64,000 bases of DNA from Polychytrium aggregatum (GCF_025602895.1 NW_026516216.1:901140-965139); one strand, 5' to 3'; positions 10,801 to 19,929 are shown, counted from the first letter of the stretch. Numbers and translations are program-made. The notes: generated from the letters alone by a model not told the origin.

Positions 10801-11635
10801 TGGCAGAGTCGTCGAGTCGGATGTTCATGTCGATGCCGGGTCGGTGAGGCGGGAGTTCCTTGAGTTCGTTGAAGGCATCGCGGTACTTTGCGATGATGGA
10901 TCGGTGTTCGGGGGTCAGTGGTTCGAGGACACGTGCGAGTTGGGCAACGGGGTCGTAGGGTTCAACAGCAACTGTATTCAAGTCACTGCTCAGAGTACAA
11001 ACATACACGGCGCTGGGAGTCGAAGCGAGTGCGTTGATCTGCTGGGTCGACATGTGGTACTGGGATCGGAGTTCGAGGGTCGTGAGTGGCATTCCGGAGT
11101 CGGGTCGCGATGCCGTCCAAGTGTGGTGCTTCCCGTCGATCGAGAACTTGATTCGGTTGGAGGGCCAGTCGATCTCGGGGTTGGTCTGGTCGAGCCAGTT
11201 CTTGCCGAGGATGACGTCCCAGGTGAGTGGCGCGGTGAAGAGGTTGATGCGGGTGTGGTAGTCGTGGATGGTGAGGTCGACGGGATCGGTGACGGAGGAC
11301 GGGAAGGACTTGCCGTTGGGCATCGTGACGGCGTTGGCGGTGGTCTTGGTTCGAAGGTCGAGGGTCGAGGCGAGGGTCTCGGAGATGTGCGAGTTGGTCG
11401 CACCAGGGTCGATGAGGACGGTGATCGGGGAGCCGTTGAGGGTGGCGTCGATCACAAGCAGTCCCTTGCCGTGGTTGGCGGCAATGCGGTGGGGTTCGTC
11501 GATGAGAGAGTTGATCAGGTGAGGTCCGGTGGCGAGAGTCAATAGTTCAGCGTCGGGGGTCGGAGTCGGATGGCGGCAACTCACCGGGTCCTTCAGAGGT
11601 CGTAGGATCCAGGGGTTGCCGCCTCGTCGTTTCCC
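7898..11635 (-). CDS. pol: A1 Pol polyprotein (PR-RT-RNase H-IN-chromodomain)
   Basis: Open from the slip site (11629-11635) to the stop at 7898. The frame has no ATG near its start and extends back only to 11707 within gag. Same domain order as A2. Copy-specific changes against A2 include T for A in DYHTRINLF, Y for F in REYIDDF, A for V in ISALRDN and K for E in LLKTKLRI. All RT and integrase catalytic motifs are kept: YIDD, ALDF, SDHD, GQVE. The protease active site is DPG, as in all A copies. Confidence 0.93.
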   Translation of the reverse strand, partial: GKRRGGNPWILRPLKDPVSCRHPTPTPDAELLTLATGPHLINSLIDEPHRIAANHGKGLLVIDATLNGSPITVLIDPGATNSHISETLASTLDLRTKTTANAVTMPNGKSFPSSVTDPVDLTIHDYHTRINLFTAPLTWDVILGKNWLDQTNPEIDWPSNRIKFSIDGKHHTWTASRPDSGMPLTTLELRSQYHMSTQQINALASTPSAVYVCTLSSDLNTVAVEPYDPVAQLARVLEPLTPEHRSIIAKYRDAFNELKELPPHRPGIDMNIRLDDSAKPTWSSLYQMSAEELARLKDELDRLLRIGHIRKSVSPFGAPIFWVKQGDKFRLVFDFRALNKITVKDRTALPNMREIIDRLSKCRVFSKLDLQRGFHQIRIADADTPKTAFRTKYGHFEWLVMPFGLANSPSVFQAAMNDIFREYIDDFVFVYIDDILIASEDEDQHIRHIELVLDKIHRHGFKIRPEKCSFFNSTVTYLGFIIGEGRIQVHPSRIDAIKNYPRPTTEHELRSFLGLTNTIMSFVPGYAALAGPLSTLITTRSANSTKSVVWDDNAIAAFEQLKLLSPQSLHMVNPDKDIHLFTDWSESSASIGGWIGQDMDGSGTVRPIAFNSQKLHGSELNYSPYNGELLSITRHLDKFKNYLVGRKVFLHTDQKALKHILDSKTLNKRQQRAIDTMLDFDLEIQWIPGSWNKVADVLSRTPTAISKAVQVSIINAIVNLGPSPDDLLDTIRTQYSSDPILSALISALRDNSTDGLKPWMKAQLHRFSLRHGILYFDSTRICIPGKDLRISIIKDHHDSVCAAHPGTNTLYKAISTHYYWPAMSKDIAEWVSHCDICQRAKIRRQQAYGHFSRIPVATRKMDTVALDFILGLPPVTDSLSGRTFNSITIFVDSLTKYVVLVPGNKTDSAEDVARQYFRDVFVHFGLAGTFISDHDTRFRSAFWTGLNALLKTKLRIAFAHHHEAAGQVERFVATVAEAIRCSTLALGSRWIDQVPYIQFALNSHNSASTGHSPFFLMHGQHPRTPANTDIIAESNPAAQSIEEMQATLDLVSDNIGKAQDRALYYANRHRRDISYDIGDQVLIDTTAYHFSTDDVTPSKMRMPYLGPFKIIEKIGTTGYRLRLPRTLRFTTELPASALVPYNTPSTEQLVFDEPGPNHNDESVFEAIIGHRINRRRRLPGYRHEFLLRWQGYDPSYDSWAPLAELLDGGLADIHDFLSRNRNLPEMNTLIDLCQAQVQRNSGSKN
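11572..11635 (-). promoter_or_regulatory. A1 gag-pol -1 frameshift signal
   Basis: Slippery GGGAAAC on the minus strand (11629-11635) in gag phase, a 5-nt spacer, then a 9-bp stem with arms 11615-11623 and 11572-11580. The loop holds the gag stop. Confidence 0.85.
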
Positions 11636-12651
11636 TGATCTTCGTAGAAGGTGGCCTGGTCGGCGGTCTCGACGATGGCGTTGATGCGGGGCTGGTTCAA
11701 GGGACACTGCGAGGCGATGTGGCCGAACTTGCGGCAGCGGAAGCAGCCTCCGTTGCGGCGAAGATACTCCTTCTCGCGGTCGGTGAGCTTCTTGATCGGG
11801 CGCATGTCGACGTTGTCGAGGTCCATGGCGTTGGGGTCACGTGCGGGAGGCTGGGTCGGCTGGAAGGCGGGACGAGGAGGACGGACCATGGGGCGGAACT
11901 GCGGCTGGCCAGGTGGAGCGCGGAAGAGAGGAGGTCGCTGGAACTGGAGCTCGCGGAAGGGTTGATCGCGGAACTGAGTGCGAGCGGGCTGCTGCATCAG
12001 GGGTTGCGATTGACCCATAATGGACTCGTATCGCTCGGCGAGGGCCATGGCATCTTCGAGGGTGGCTGTGTTGGAGTCAAGTTTCCATTCGACTTCGATG
12101 CGCACCCTGTGCTTGAGCTTGGTGAGGTAGCGCTGCAGGTTCTGGCGGTTGTTGCTGAAGTGGGGCAGCTCGAGGAGGAGATCGCGGAAACGGGAGTTGA
12201 ACTGCTCGACGGAGCCGGTGTGGCGCAGTGCTTCGAACTCATCCTCGGTGGTGCGCAGCGAGGTGGACGGAAGGAAGGTGTCGCGGACGAGGGACAGGAC
12301 GGCGGCCGGGGTCAGGTTGTCGAGTTGCTTGCCCTGGGACCAGAGGCGCCACCAGGTCTTAGCCTTGCCCTTGAGGTTCATGGCGACGGTGGCGACAGCG
12401 GTGGCGTCATCGAGACTGTGGAAGGCAATGTACTCGGTCATTGAGAAGACAAACTCGTCAACGACAGCAGCCTTACGCTCGCCAGTGAAGGCGTCGGGGA
12501 GCGGGATCTTGGGACGCTTGAAACCGGGAGGGACCGTGGGGAGATTCGGCTGGGCGGTCAGGGCGGAGAGGACCAGGGCGCGGTCCTCGAGCGAGAGTTG
12601 TTCAAGGGCTTGGAGGCAGGCATTGACGGCGGGATCGTCCGATGCTACCAT
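11593..12651 (-). CDS. gag: A1 Gag
   Basis: 352 residues. The start codon uses the terminal LTR base (12651) and the first two bases of the primer site. Zinc knuckle CFRCRKFGHIASQC near residue 303. It ends PGSYDL where A2-A5 have PGYYDL. Structural capsid protein of the particle. The next Met lies roughly 70 residues in, so the LTR-junction ATG is the only sensible start. It overlaps pol by 43 nt from the slip site. Confidence 0.93.
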   Translation of the reverse strand: MVASDDPAVNACLQALEQLSLEDRALVLSALTAQPNLPTVPPGFKRPKIPLPDAFTGERKAAVVDEFVFSMTEYIAFHSLDDATAVATVAMNLKGKAKTWWRLWSQGKQLDNLTPAAVLSLVRDTFLPSTSLRTTEDEFEALRHTGSVEQFNSRFRDLLLELPHFSNNRQNLQRYLTKLKHRVRIEVEWKLDSNTATLEDAMALAERYESIMGQSQPLMQQPARTQFRDQPFRELQFQRPPLFRAPPGQPQFRPMVRPPRPAFQPTQPPARDPNAMDLDNVDMRPIKKLTDREKEYLRRNGGCFRCRKFGHIASQCPLNQPRINAIVETADQATFYEDQGNDEAATPGSYDL

Positions 12652-13116
12652 GTCAGATCACAGGATCAAGAGGAAGTCAAAAGAAGAAGATAGAGAAGGG
12701 TTTTATTGATCTTAGCGAGGCTAGGATCTAGAGTCAAGTGTGTCTGGGGTCGATGGTGATGACCAGAAACATGAGCGGGCGAAGGCGGGCTATTTATCTG
12801 TCTGGCGGTCTCGGAGGCGAAGCCTGCCGCAGCGGGGGCGAAGCAGCGGAGGCGGCGGGACAGCAGCCAGGCAGCAGCGGCTAACCGGAGAAACATGTGA
12901 AAGTCTGACAAATGCTCGGTGGCTGACAAATGCGGGTGACACAGCGTCTGACTAATGCATGGTCGATGACAAATGCAGGGAACACAGAGCGGCGTGTGCA
13001 ACATGAGAGCAAGGAAAAAGGAAAGGCGTCACAGGACAAAGGAAAAAGAAAGTGTGCGACGCAAACAGTGACACAAGTGCGACGGTGCAGCTAGGCGGGC
13101 AGAGGGATCTGTGACA
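12651..13116 (-). repeat. A1 5' LTR
   Basis: 466 bp, same as 7397-7862 by eye. It holds the promoter TATA-like motif, the AATAAA signal and the four GCATTWGTCA motifs described at A2. Confidence 0.95.
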
Positions 13117-14024
13117 TCGTCCCTGGATGGGCGGCACAGACAGAGTCATGGTGTCTTTGGATGATTCTTGCCCTCAGGTCTCCCAGCGGGATGCAGATGC
13201 CGCTGGTATCAAAGTACAAGATCTCGTCACGGGTCGTGAAGCGGTGAAACTGGGCTTTCATCCAAGGTTCGAGATCGTGGGTGGACTTGTGGCGGACAGC
13301 GTTGAGGATGGGCCGGAGGTTTGGGTCGGTTTGGTCGCTGTTCCGGACTTGATCAAGAAATTCGGAGGGGCTGGGACCGAGATGCAAGATCGAGTTGATG
13401 ATGGCGACTTGGACTTCCTTCGAAGCAACTGGGGGAGTCTGAGACAGTATGTCGGCGATTTTATTCCATTTGCCAGGTATCCATTGAATTTCCAAGTCGA
13501 AATCAAGCATGATGTCGATTGCTCGCTTTTGCCGTTTGTTCAATGAGCCTGAATCGAGGATGTGCTTCAGTGCCTTCTGGTCAGTATGAAGAAACACCTT
13601 GCGACCGATCAAGTAGTTCCGAAACTTCCCGAGATGTCTTGTAATGGCCAGGAGCTCGCCATTGTACGGCGAGTAGTTGATTTCCGATCCTTGCAATTTG
13701 TTCGAGTTGAAGGCAATTGGTCGGATGTTCCCTGTTCCATCGAGATCTTGCCCGATCCATCCTCCGATGGAAGCACTGGACTCAGACCAGTCAGTGTACA
13801 TGATGGATGTCCTTGTTGACATCCATCATATGTAACGCCGATGGCGCCAGTTGTCGCAGCTCCTCGAAGCAGTGGAGGGAGTCCTTGTCCCAAGCGACGG
13901 GCTTGGTGGAGTTAGCTGAACGGGTGGTGAGCAGGTCTGTGAGCGGCCCGGAAAGCGCGGCGTAGCCCTGGACGAAACTCATGACAGTGTTCGTGAGGCC
14001 GATGAAGCTTCGGAGGTCGTGTTC
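13117..14024 (-). pseudogene. C pol fragment: RT tail, RNase H, start of integrase
   Basis: Reads LRSFIGLTNTVMSFVQGYAA, then RNase H TDWSESSASIGGWIGQ with YNGELLAI and HTDQKALKHI, and the integrase zinc motif start HHDSVCAAHPGT. A 1-nt insertion near 13800 shifts the frame just before the RNase H aspartate. A1 interrupts it at 13116 and E at 14024. Confidence 0.85.
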
Positions 14025-14329
14025 TGTCAGGAACTGGGCAGGGGCAGGACTGAGGAACCGAGGGCAAGAACAAGGAAGCAGGGGCAGGGCTGAACAGGGG
14101 CTGGCAAGGAGAGTGATGATCGTTTATTGAGGTGATAATTCACTAGCGTTCATCCAGGAGGGGACGGGGTGTTCTATTTAAGTCTATGCCTCACCCTCCC
14201 CTGCTCGCCCTGCGGAGAATATATTCGAGCTCCGACCTATGTTTCCCACGGTCATGAATCACGCCCGAGTGGCCATGCAGCGCGGGTCATGAATGACGCG
14301 TCGTATGATCGGCGACCGCGTTCATAACA
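14025..14329 (-). repeat. Solo LTR E
   Basis: 305 bp, TGTCAGGAACTGG to TTCATAACA on the plus strand, flanked by the exact duplication tgttc (14020-14024 and 14330-14334). Minus-strand TATA-like ACTTAAATAG and an AATAAA signal (plus strand tttatt near 14125) give the orientation. No internal region, so it is the product of LTR-LTR recombination. No other copy in the window. Confidence 0.85.
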
Positions 14330-14519
14330 TGTTCTGTGTGGGGTTGAGGGAAGTTGCGGATTGCATCGATGCGAGAGGGGTGAACTTGGATTACTCCCTC
14401 ACCGACGATGTAACCAAGGTACGTGATGGTACGTTGAAAGAAAGAGCACTTCTCAGGCCGGATCTTGAAGGAGTGCTCCTGGATCTTGCGGAGGACAAGC
14501 TCAATGTGGCGGATGTGCT
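14330..14519 (-). pseudogene. C pol fragment: RT palm/thumb
   Basis: Minus-strand reading RHIELVLRKIQEHSFKIRPE, CSFFQRTITYLGYIVGEG, IQVHPSRIDAIRNF lies between the E solo LTR and B2. It continues the RT piece at 25711. No stop inside. Confidence 0.85.
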
Positions 14520-14828
14520 TGTAGGAGATGGTATCTCCGACGCTGTGCTGCGCGTACTGCGCGTACTGCGCGGCGCAGTGGGTCGTGACCTGTGCTGCGC
14601 TTTGCGTTTTCACGCACCGCAGGCAGGCCACCGCAGGGTATACCTGCGGGTTGCCCCCGTTCCCCCCGTTTGTCTGGAGTTCGGTTTTATCGTGAATAAA
14701 CGTAAGTGCTCCCCGAGCTCACCCGTCCGCTAGAGTAGCCTAGCACCGCCCTGTTCTGCCCCGTCCTGTCTTGTCTTGTACCCCCTCCCTCCCCGTCTTG
14801 CCCCAACGTCCCAGTAGTGGACGTTACA
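14520..14828 (+). repeat. B2 5' LTR
   Basis: TGTAGGAGATGG to GGACGTTACA. Poly(A) signal gaataaac near 14695. Promoter elements are not obvious. Confidence 0.95.
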
Positions 14829-14841
14829 TGGTAGCATCGGA
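14829..14841 (+). promoter_or_regulatory. B2 tRNA primer-binding site
   Basis: TGGTAGCATCGGA directly follows the LTR. It would pair with a tRNA ending CCGATGCTACCA, giving an A1:U72 acceptor pair typical of eukaryotic initiator tRNA-Met. Family A uses the same site. Confidence 0.8.
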
Positions 14842-14950
14842 AATCCTCGTCTTGTTTTCGTCCTGTTTGTCCTCTTTCTAGATCCTCAAGCTGGATCCCG
14901 CCTCTCTTGCCGACCGACTCTCCTCTCTGTCCCTGGAGCCTGCCCCTGCC

Positions 14951-15772
14951 ATGAGCAACCCCCGCCCACTTCCGGAAGCCTTCCTCAAGACCTTCCGTGC
15001 CCCAGTGTTTACTGGGAAGAGCCGCTCCTCCTCGGTGGAGGACTGGCTGCAGCAACTCGAGGACTACCTCGATGCTGCCCAAGTCGCCCCCACCCACCAC
15101 ATCGTCGCCGCCAAGCTCTGCTTAAAGGACCAGGCGTACCGTTGGTACCGCCGCCAAGGGTTCGACGAGCAGAGCGAAGGTGTGTTTGACGACTTCAAGG
15201 ACCGCCTCCGTCGCCGCTTCGGCAGCCCCAATGCTGAACTCATTGCCCGTGACAAGCTATACTCTCTCGTGCAGCGTGGTTCTGTGACCCGCTACATCGA
15301 GGAGTTTGAAGACCTCTCCTCCCAGATTGAGGAGCTGGGCTCTGCTGATGCGATGTACCTCTTCCAGAAGGGCCTCAAGCCCAAGATCAGAGAGTACATC
15401 GCCAGCAACCCTGATGCCCGCAAGTCCCTGGACGTGATGATGGACGTTGCCGAGAACCTCGACAACGTCCAGTACCATGGCCGCCAGTTCTACCCGCAGC
15501 TGGCAGGCGGCCATCGGTCTCATCACGTCCCAGCCCGTCCGCCTCGCCCGGCCCCGCCCGCAAGACCCATGCCTGAGCCCATGGACGTTGACGTCAACGC
15601 CATGGAGGCTCGTGGCCCTCCCCGCTCCCGGTTCCAGCAAGCTGCCACTGTCTCCCCCAAGGACAGACAGAAGCAGGAGGACCTCCGCCATGGTTCCTGC
15701 TTCTTCTGTCACCGACCGGGACACCAGGCCAAGGAGTGCCCCATGAAGTCGGGAAACGGCCGACCCTACTAG
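14951..15772 (+). CDS. gag: B2 Gag
   Basis: 273 residues, first ATG after a 122-nt leader. The capsid-type Gag domain (residues about 12-190) contains [17 protein letters not shown] and [17 protein letters not shown] Pro/Arg-rich stretch follows, then the zinc knuckle at 250-263. It ends KSGNGRPY; the codons for GN are part of the slip site. It makes the particle shell and packages RNA. Confidence 0.94.
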   Translation: MSNPRPLPEAFLKTFRAPVFTGKSRSSSVEDWLQQLEDYLDAAQVAPTHHIVAAKLCLKDQAYRWYRRQGFDEQSEGVFDDFKDRLRRRFGSPNAELIARDKLYSLVQRGSVTRYIEEFEDLSSQIEELGSADAMYLFQKGLKPKIREYIASNPDARKSLDVMMDVAENLDNVQYHGRQFYPQLAGGHRSHHVPARPPRPAPPARPMPEPMDVDVNAMEARGPPRSRFQQAATVSPKDRQKQEDLRHGSCFFCHRPGHQAKECPMKSGNGRPY

Positions 15773-15794
15773 GTGGCTCTGGAGCCCTAGTAGG
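15751..15794 (+). promoter_or_regulatory. B2 gag-pol -1 frameshift signal
   Basis: GGGAAAC at 15751-15757 is read TCG GGA AAC in gag phase. A 7-nt spacer is followed by stem CCTACTAGG (15765-15773) / CCTAGTAGG (15786-15794), 9 perfect pairs around a 12-nt loop. The gag TAG (15770-15772) is within the stem. The -1 frame continues GGG AAA CGG into pol. Confidence 0.88.
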
Positions 15795-18405
15795 AGACCA
15801 ACGCCGTGGATTGCTCAATGCAGTCCACGCGTCTCCAGAGGAAGTTCACCTCGCCCCCTCCCCCGAAGGAGAAACAAACCAAGTGTTGTGCGTCGTGCGA
15901 GAGGTGCATGGTGGCGCAAGCCGCCTGCCTCTCCACGAACGTGAAGAGAAAACCAAAATTGAAAACCAAAACAAAAAAGAAAATCAAGAACCCTTGAGGG
16001 ACAGGACCGCCTGTGCCCTCACCCCTGTCAAGTCGTGTGTGTCGGATGCTTCCGACATGTGTCCGCAAGCCGTGGACGTCGTGTGCAATGGCGTGCTGAC
16101 GCCGCAGGCCCCCGCAATGGCCGAACCCTATCCAAAATGTCCGAGTGGCCGTGATGAAGCCAACCAAGACCAAGTGTCGCCCGTTCCCCCAAGTCAAGTC
16201 ATGGTGCAGGAGGCTGTGCAGGAGGACCATGAAGAGTCCCTGCTGTACCTCCCTGCCACCGTCCAAGGTCACACCGTCCGAATGATGGTGGACTCTGGAG
16301 CAAGCTGCAACTTTGTCAGCAGACGCTTGCTCCAGGAGCTCAACATACATGCAACCAAGAAGAAGTCGCCGATGAGTGTGGCGCTTGCAGACGATCGTGT
16401 GCAGCAGTGCACACACCAAGTGGTCCTGCGAGTGGCCCTCCATCCCAAGTACCATCCTGTCCTGTTGTTCCAAGTGATCGACACCAAGTTCGATGCCATC
16501 CTCGGCATGAGCTGGCTTGCTCGTGCCGAGCCGACTCCAGTCGTCGACTGGAAAGGCCGCACTGTCCGTGTTGGCCCTGACATTGTCCTGCAGGGCATGG
16601 CCTCACCCAACATGCCACCTCTCCTCTCAGCCATGCAATTCAAGAGGCTGATCAAGAAGGACACGTCGTTCCTCTGTGTCGTGCGTGAGGTCGACGACAC
16701 CGACCAAGCCGGTCCCGGTCCCCCGCCTGTGGTGACCAAGCTGCTCGACGAGTACAAGGACGTATTCCCCGACCAGTTGCCACAATGCCTGCCACCCCAA
16801 CGCACCGTCGATCATCGCATCGACATCGAACCAGGCTCGTCGCCTCCGTCAAGACCGACGTACCAACTGTCGCTGACGGAGATGGACGAACTCAAGCGCC
16901 AGTTGGATGACCTCCTCGCCCATGGGTTCATCCGCCCGAGCCAGTCACCGTATGGTGCACCAGTGCTCTTTGTCAAGAAGAAAGAAGGTGATCTCAGGAT
17001 GTGCGTCGACTATCGCGCACTAAACAAACAGACCATCAAGAACACCTACCCGTTGCCCAGGATCGACGAGTTGATGGATCGTCTGAGTGGAGCAAAGGTC
17101 TTTAGCAAGATAGACCTCCGCTCAGGCTACCATCAGATCCGCATCCACGAGGATGATGTCCACAAGACCGCCTTCAGGACTCGCTACGGACTGTACGAGT
17201 TCCTAGTGCTGCCGTTCGGATTGACGAACGCACCTGCCACGTTCATGCAGCTGATGAACGATGTGTTCCGCCAAGAGCTCGACAACTCTGTCATCGTGTA
17301 CCTGGATGATATCCTTGTGTACAGCAAGGATGAAGCGACCCATGAAGGTCATGTCGCCCGCGTGCTGGCCAAGCTACGCGAGCACAAGTTGTATGCCAAA
17401 CTGTCCAAGTGTGAGTTCTTCAAGAATCAAGTCCCGTTCCTGGGACACGTTGTCTCAGGAAGAGGAATCGAAGTCGACCCCGCCAAGGTCAAGTCTGTGG
17501 TCGAGTGGCCGCCGCTCGCATGCGTCTCTGACGTGCAGTCGTTTCTCGGTCTCGTCAACTACTACCGCCGATTCATCCCCGATCTGGCGCGCACTGCCGG
17601 TCCACTCACAGACCTACTCCGCAAAGAGTGCCCCTTCGTGTGGGACCACCCACAACGCCAAGCGTTCGAGACCCTCAAGCACGCCTTGACGAACGCTCCT
17701 GTCCTCGCTGTGTTCGACCCGAACACGGATGTCTCCGTGCACACCGACGCCTCCGACTTTGCGGTGGGAGCTGTTTTGATGCAGGAGGGAAGGCCCGTTG
17801 CCTTCGAGTCGCGCAAACTGTCCCAACACGAGATCAACTATCCCGTGCACGAGAAGGAGCAGCTTGCGATCATCTACGCGCTGCAGAAGTTCCGAGTGTA
17901 CCTCCACGGTACCGCCAAGCCCTTCAAGATTGTGACGGACCACCAGTCACTGCGTTACCTCGACACCAAGAAGAACCTGAGCCGACGCCAAGCGCGATGG
18001 ATGGAGTTCCTCGCCGAGTACAACTACGAGGTTGTATACCAGAAAGGCAAACTCAATGTGGTGCCTGACGCACTGTCCCGACGCCCCGACTACCAATTGG
18101 CGTCACTGTACGAGTCGACTGTCAGTGTCGACAACACGATGCTGGATGTTGTCCGAGACAACATCGCCAACGACAAACAGTTCGGAGAACTGTTCCGAAA
18201 GGTGTCTAAGCTCCCCAAGGACGACGAATCATCCGAGTACACAGTGCGTGATGGCCTGCTCCTCCTGAAGAAGGACAGCCGTGTCTGTGTGCCGGACATT
18301 CCGTCGTTGAAGACCAAGTTGCTCCAAGAGGTCCACGACTCGCCCCTCGCTGGACACTTTGGAGTCGAGAAGACATACGACCGACTGGCCAAAGTCGCAT
18401 ACTGG
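15751..18405 (+). CDS. pol: B2 Pol, N-terminal part (PR-RT-RNase H-start of IN)
   Basis: Open with no nearby ATG, so expressed by -1 frameshift. Numbering from the open-frame start at 15736: a linker with a Lys/Glu-rich stretch (about 70-85), protease VDSGAS (D near 186), RT with [19 protein letters not shown] and YLDD (Y near 522), RNase [22 protein letters not shown] and TDHQSL, and the integrase zinc region up to KVAYW at 18405. A2 is inserted after that codon. The stop that ends the frame at 18570 lies within the A2 LTR and is accidental. The rest is at 24125-25392. Confidence 0.93.
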
Positions 18406-18871
18406 TGTCACAGATCGCTCTGCCCGCCTAGCTGCACCGTCGCACTTGTGTCACTGTTTGCGTCGCACACTTTCCTTTTCCTTTGTCCTGTGACGCCTTT
18501 CCTTTTTCCTTGCTCTCATGTTGCACACGCCGCTCTGTTTTCCCTGCATTTGTCATCGACCATGCATTAGTCAGACGCTGTGTCACCCGCATTTGTCAGC
18601 CACCGAGCATTTGTCAGACTTTCACATGTTTCTCCGGTTAGCCGTTGCTGCCTGGCTGCTGTCCCGCCGCCTCCGCTGCTTCGCCCCCGCTGCGGCAGGC
18701 TTCGCCTCCGGGACCGCCAGACAGATAAATAGCCCGCCTTCACCCGCTCATGTTTCTGGTCATCACCTTCGACCCCAGACACACTTGACTCTAGATCCTA
18801 GCCTCGCTAAGATCAATAAAACCCTTCTCTATCTTTTTCTTTTGATCTCCTCTTGATCCCGTGATCTGACA
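18406..18871 (+). repeat. A2 5' LTR
   Basis: 466 bp, TGTCACAGATCGC to GTGATCTGACA. TATA-like GATAAATAG at 18724-18732, AATAAA at 18815-18820. Its last base is also the first base of the gag ATG. Confidence 0.96.
18546..18616 (+). promoter_or_regulatory. Four GCATTWGTCA motifs in A2 U3
   Basis: GCATTTGTCA at 18546-18555, 18589-18598 and 18607-18616, and GCATTAGTCA at 18564-18573, all in one orientation, the last ending 107 bp before the TATA-like box. TTAGTCA is the reverse of TGACTAA, a bZIP (Gcn4/AP-1 class) site. Present in every A LTR. Confidence 0.5.
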
Positions 18872-19929
18872 TGGTAGCATCGGACGATCCCGCCGTCAAT
18901 GCCTGTCTCCAGGCCCTTGAACAACTATCGCTCGAGGACCGCGCCCTGGTCCTCTCCGCCCTGACCGCCCAGCCGAATCTCCCCACGGTCCCTCCCGGTT
19001 TCAAGCGTCCCAAGATCCCGCTCCCCGACGCCTTCACTGGCGAGCGTAAGGCTGCTGTCGTTGACGAGTTTGTCTTCTCAATGACCGAGTACATTGCCTT
19101 CCACAGTCTCGATGACGCCACCGCTGTCGCCACCGTCGCCATGAACCTCAAGGGCAAGGCCAAGACCTGGTGGCGCCTCTGGTCCCAGGGCAAGCAACTC
19201 GACAACCTGACCCCGGCCGCCGTCCTGTCCCTCGTCCGCGACACCTTCCTTCCGTCCACCTCGCTGCGCACCACCGAGGATGAGTTCGAAGCACTGCGCC
19301 ACACCGGCTCCGTCGAGCAGTTCAACTCTCGCTTCCGCGATCTCCTCCTCGAGCTGCCCCACTTCAGCAACAACCGCCAGAACCTGCAGCGCTACCTCAC
19401 CAAGCTCAAGCACAGGGTGCGCATCGAAGTCGAATGGAAGCTTGACTCCAACACAGCCACCCTCGAAGATGCCATGGCCCTCGCCGAGCGATACGAGTCC
19501 ATTATGGGTCAATCGCAACCCCTGATGCAGCAGCCCGCTCGCACTCAGTTCCGCGATCAACCCTTCCGCGAGCTCCAGTTCCAGCGACCTCCTCTCTTCC
19601 GCGCTCCACCTGGTCAGCCGCAGTTCCGCCCAATGGTCCGTCCTCCTCGTCCCGCCTTCCAGCCGACCCAGCCTCCCGCACGTGACCCCAACGCCATGGA
19701 CCTCGACAACGTCGACATGCGCCCGATCAAGAAGCTCACCGACCGCGAGAAGGAGTACCTCCGCCGTAACGGAGGCTGCTTCCGCTGCCGCAAGTTCGGC
19801 CACATCGCCTCGCAGTGTCCCTTGAACCAGCCCCGCATCAACGCCATCGTCGAGACCGCCGACCAGGCCACCTTCTACGAAGATCAGGGAAACGACGAGG
19901 CGGCAACCCCTGGATACTACGACCTCTGA
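18871..19929 (+). CDS. gag: A2 Gag
   Basis: 352 residues. The ATG is the last LTR base (18871) plus the first two bases of the primer site, so the 5' leader is wholly LTR-derived and MVAS is encoded by primer-site sequence. The Gag domain contains AFTGERKAAVVDEFVFSMTE, then GKAKTWWRLW and FNSRFRDLLLELP. A Pro/Gln/Arg-rich region follows (about 215-285) and the zinc knuckle at 303-316. It ends GNDEAATPGYYDL across the slip site. Structural protein of the particle. Confidence 0.95.
   Translation: MVASDDPAVNACLQALEQLSLEDRALVLSALTAQPNLPTVPPGFKRPKIPLPDAFTGERKAAVVDEFVFSMTEYIAFHSLDDATAVATVAMNLKGKAKTWWRLWSQGKQLDNLTPAAVLSLVRDTFLPSTSLRTTEDEFEALRHTGSVEQFNSRFRDLLLELPHFSNNRQNLQRYLTKLKHRVRIEVEWKLDSNTATLEDAMALAERYESIMGQSQPLMQQPARTQFRDQPFRELQFQRPPLFRAPPGQPQFRPMVRPPRPAFQPTQPPARDPNAMDLDNVDMRPIKKLTDREKEYLRRNGGCFRCRKFGHIASQCPLNQPRINAIVETADQATFYEDQGNDEAATPGYYDL
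18872..18883 (+). promoter_or_regulatory. A2 tRNA primer-binding site, overlapping gag
   Basis: TGGTAGCATCGG abuts the LTR and lies inside gag codons 1-5. Same initiator-Met-type site as in B. A3 and A4 differ at the 13th base (t for a), changing gag residue 5 from D to V. Confidence 0.82.

Larger units (their letters stand above)
7397..13116 (-). mobile_element. Element A1, full-length Ty3/gypsy retrotransposon
   Basis: 5,720 bp with 466-bp LTRs (7397-7862 and 12651-13116) that look identical. Target duplication tcgtc at 7392-7396 and 13117-13121. gag and pol are open. Its LTR differs from A2-A5 at several bases near the outer end (acagg for acggg, a longer aaga run), so it belongs to an older or separate subline. 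Confidence 0.95.

Noticed and set aside
9899-11545. Long open frame of about 548 codons opposite A1 pol (also in A2-A5; 720 codons at 51083-53245)
   Set aside because: Antisense to a well-supported pol in a GC-rich codon context; low-complexity Val/Gly/Asp composition and no domain. The longer version simply runs through the J LTR.
15736-18570. B2 pol as a complete 944-codon gene
   Set aside because: The last 55 codons are A2 LTR; the true gene resumes at 24125.
18546-18616. CRISPR-like short repeats
   Set aside because: Ten-base motifs with irregular spacing inside an LTR promoter; eukaryotic context and no cas genes.
18518-18856. 112-codon open frame inside every A LTR
   Set aside because: Conserved only because the LTR is conserved; it overlaps U3, TATA and poly(A) signal and has no recognisable domain.
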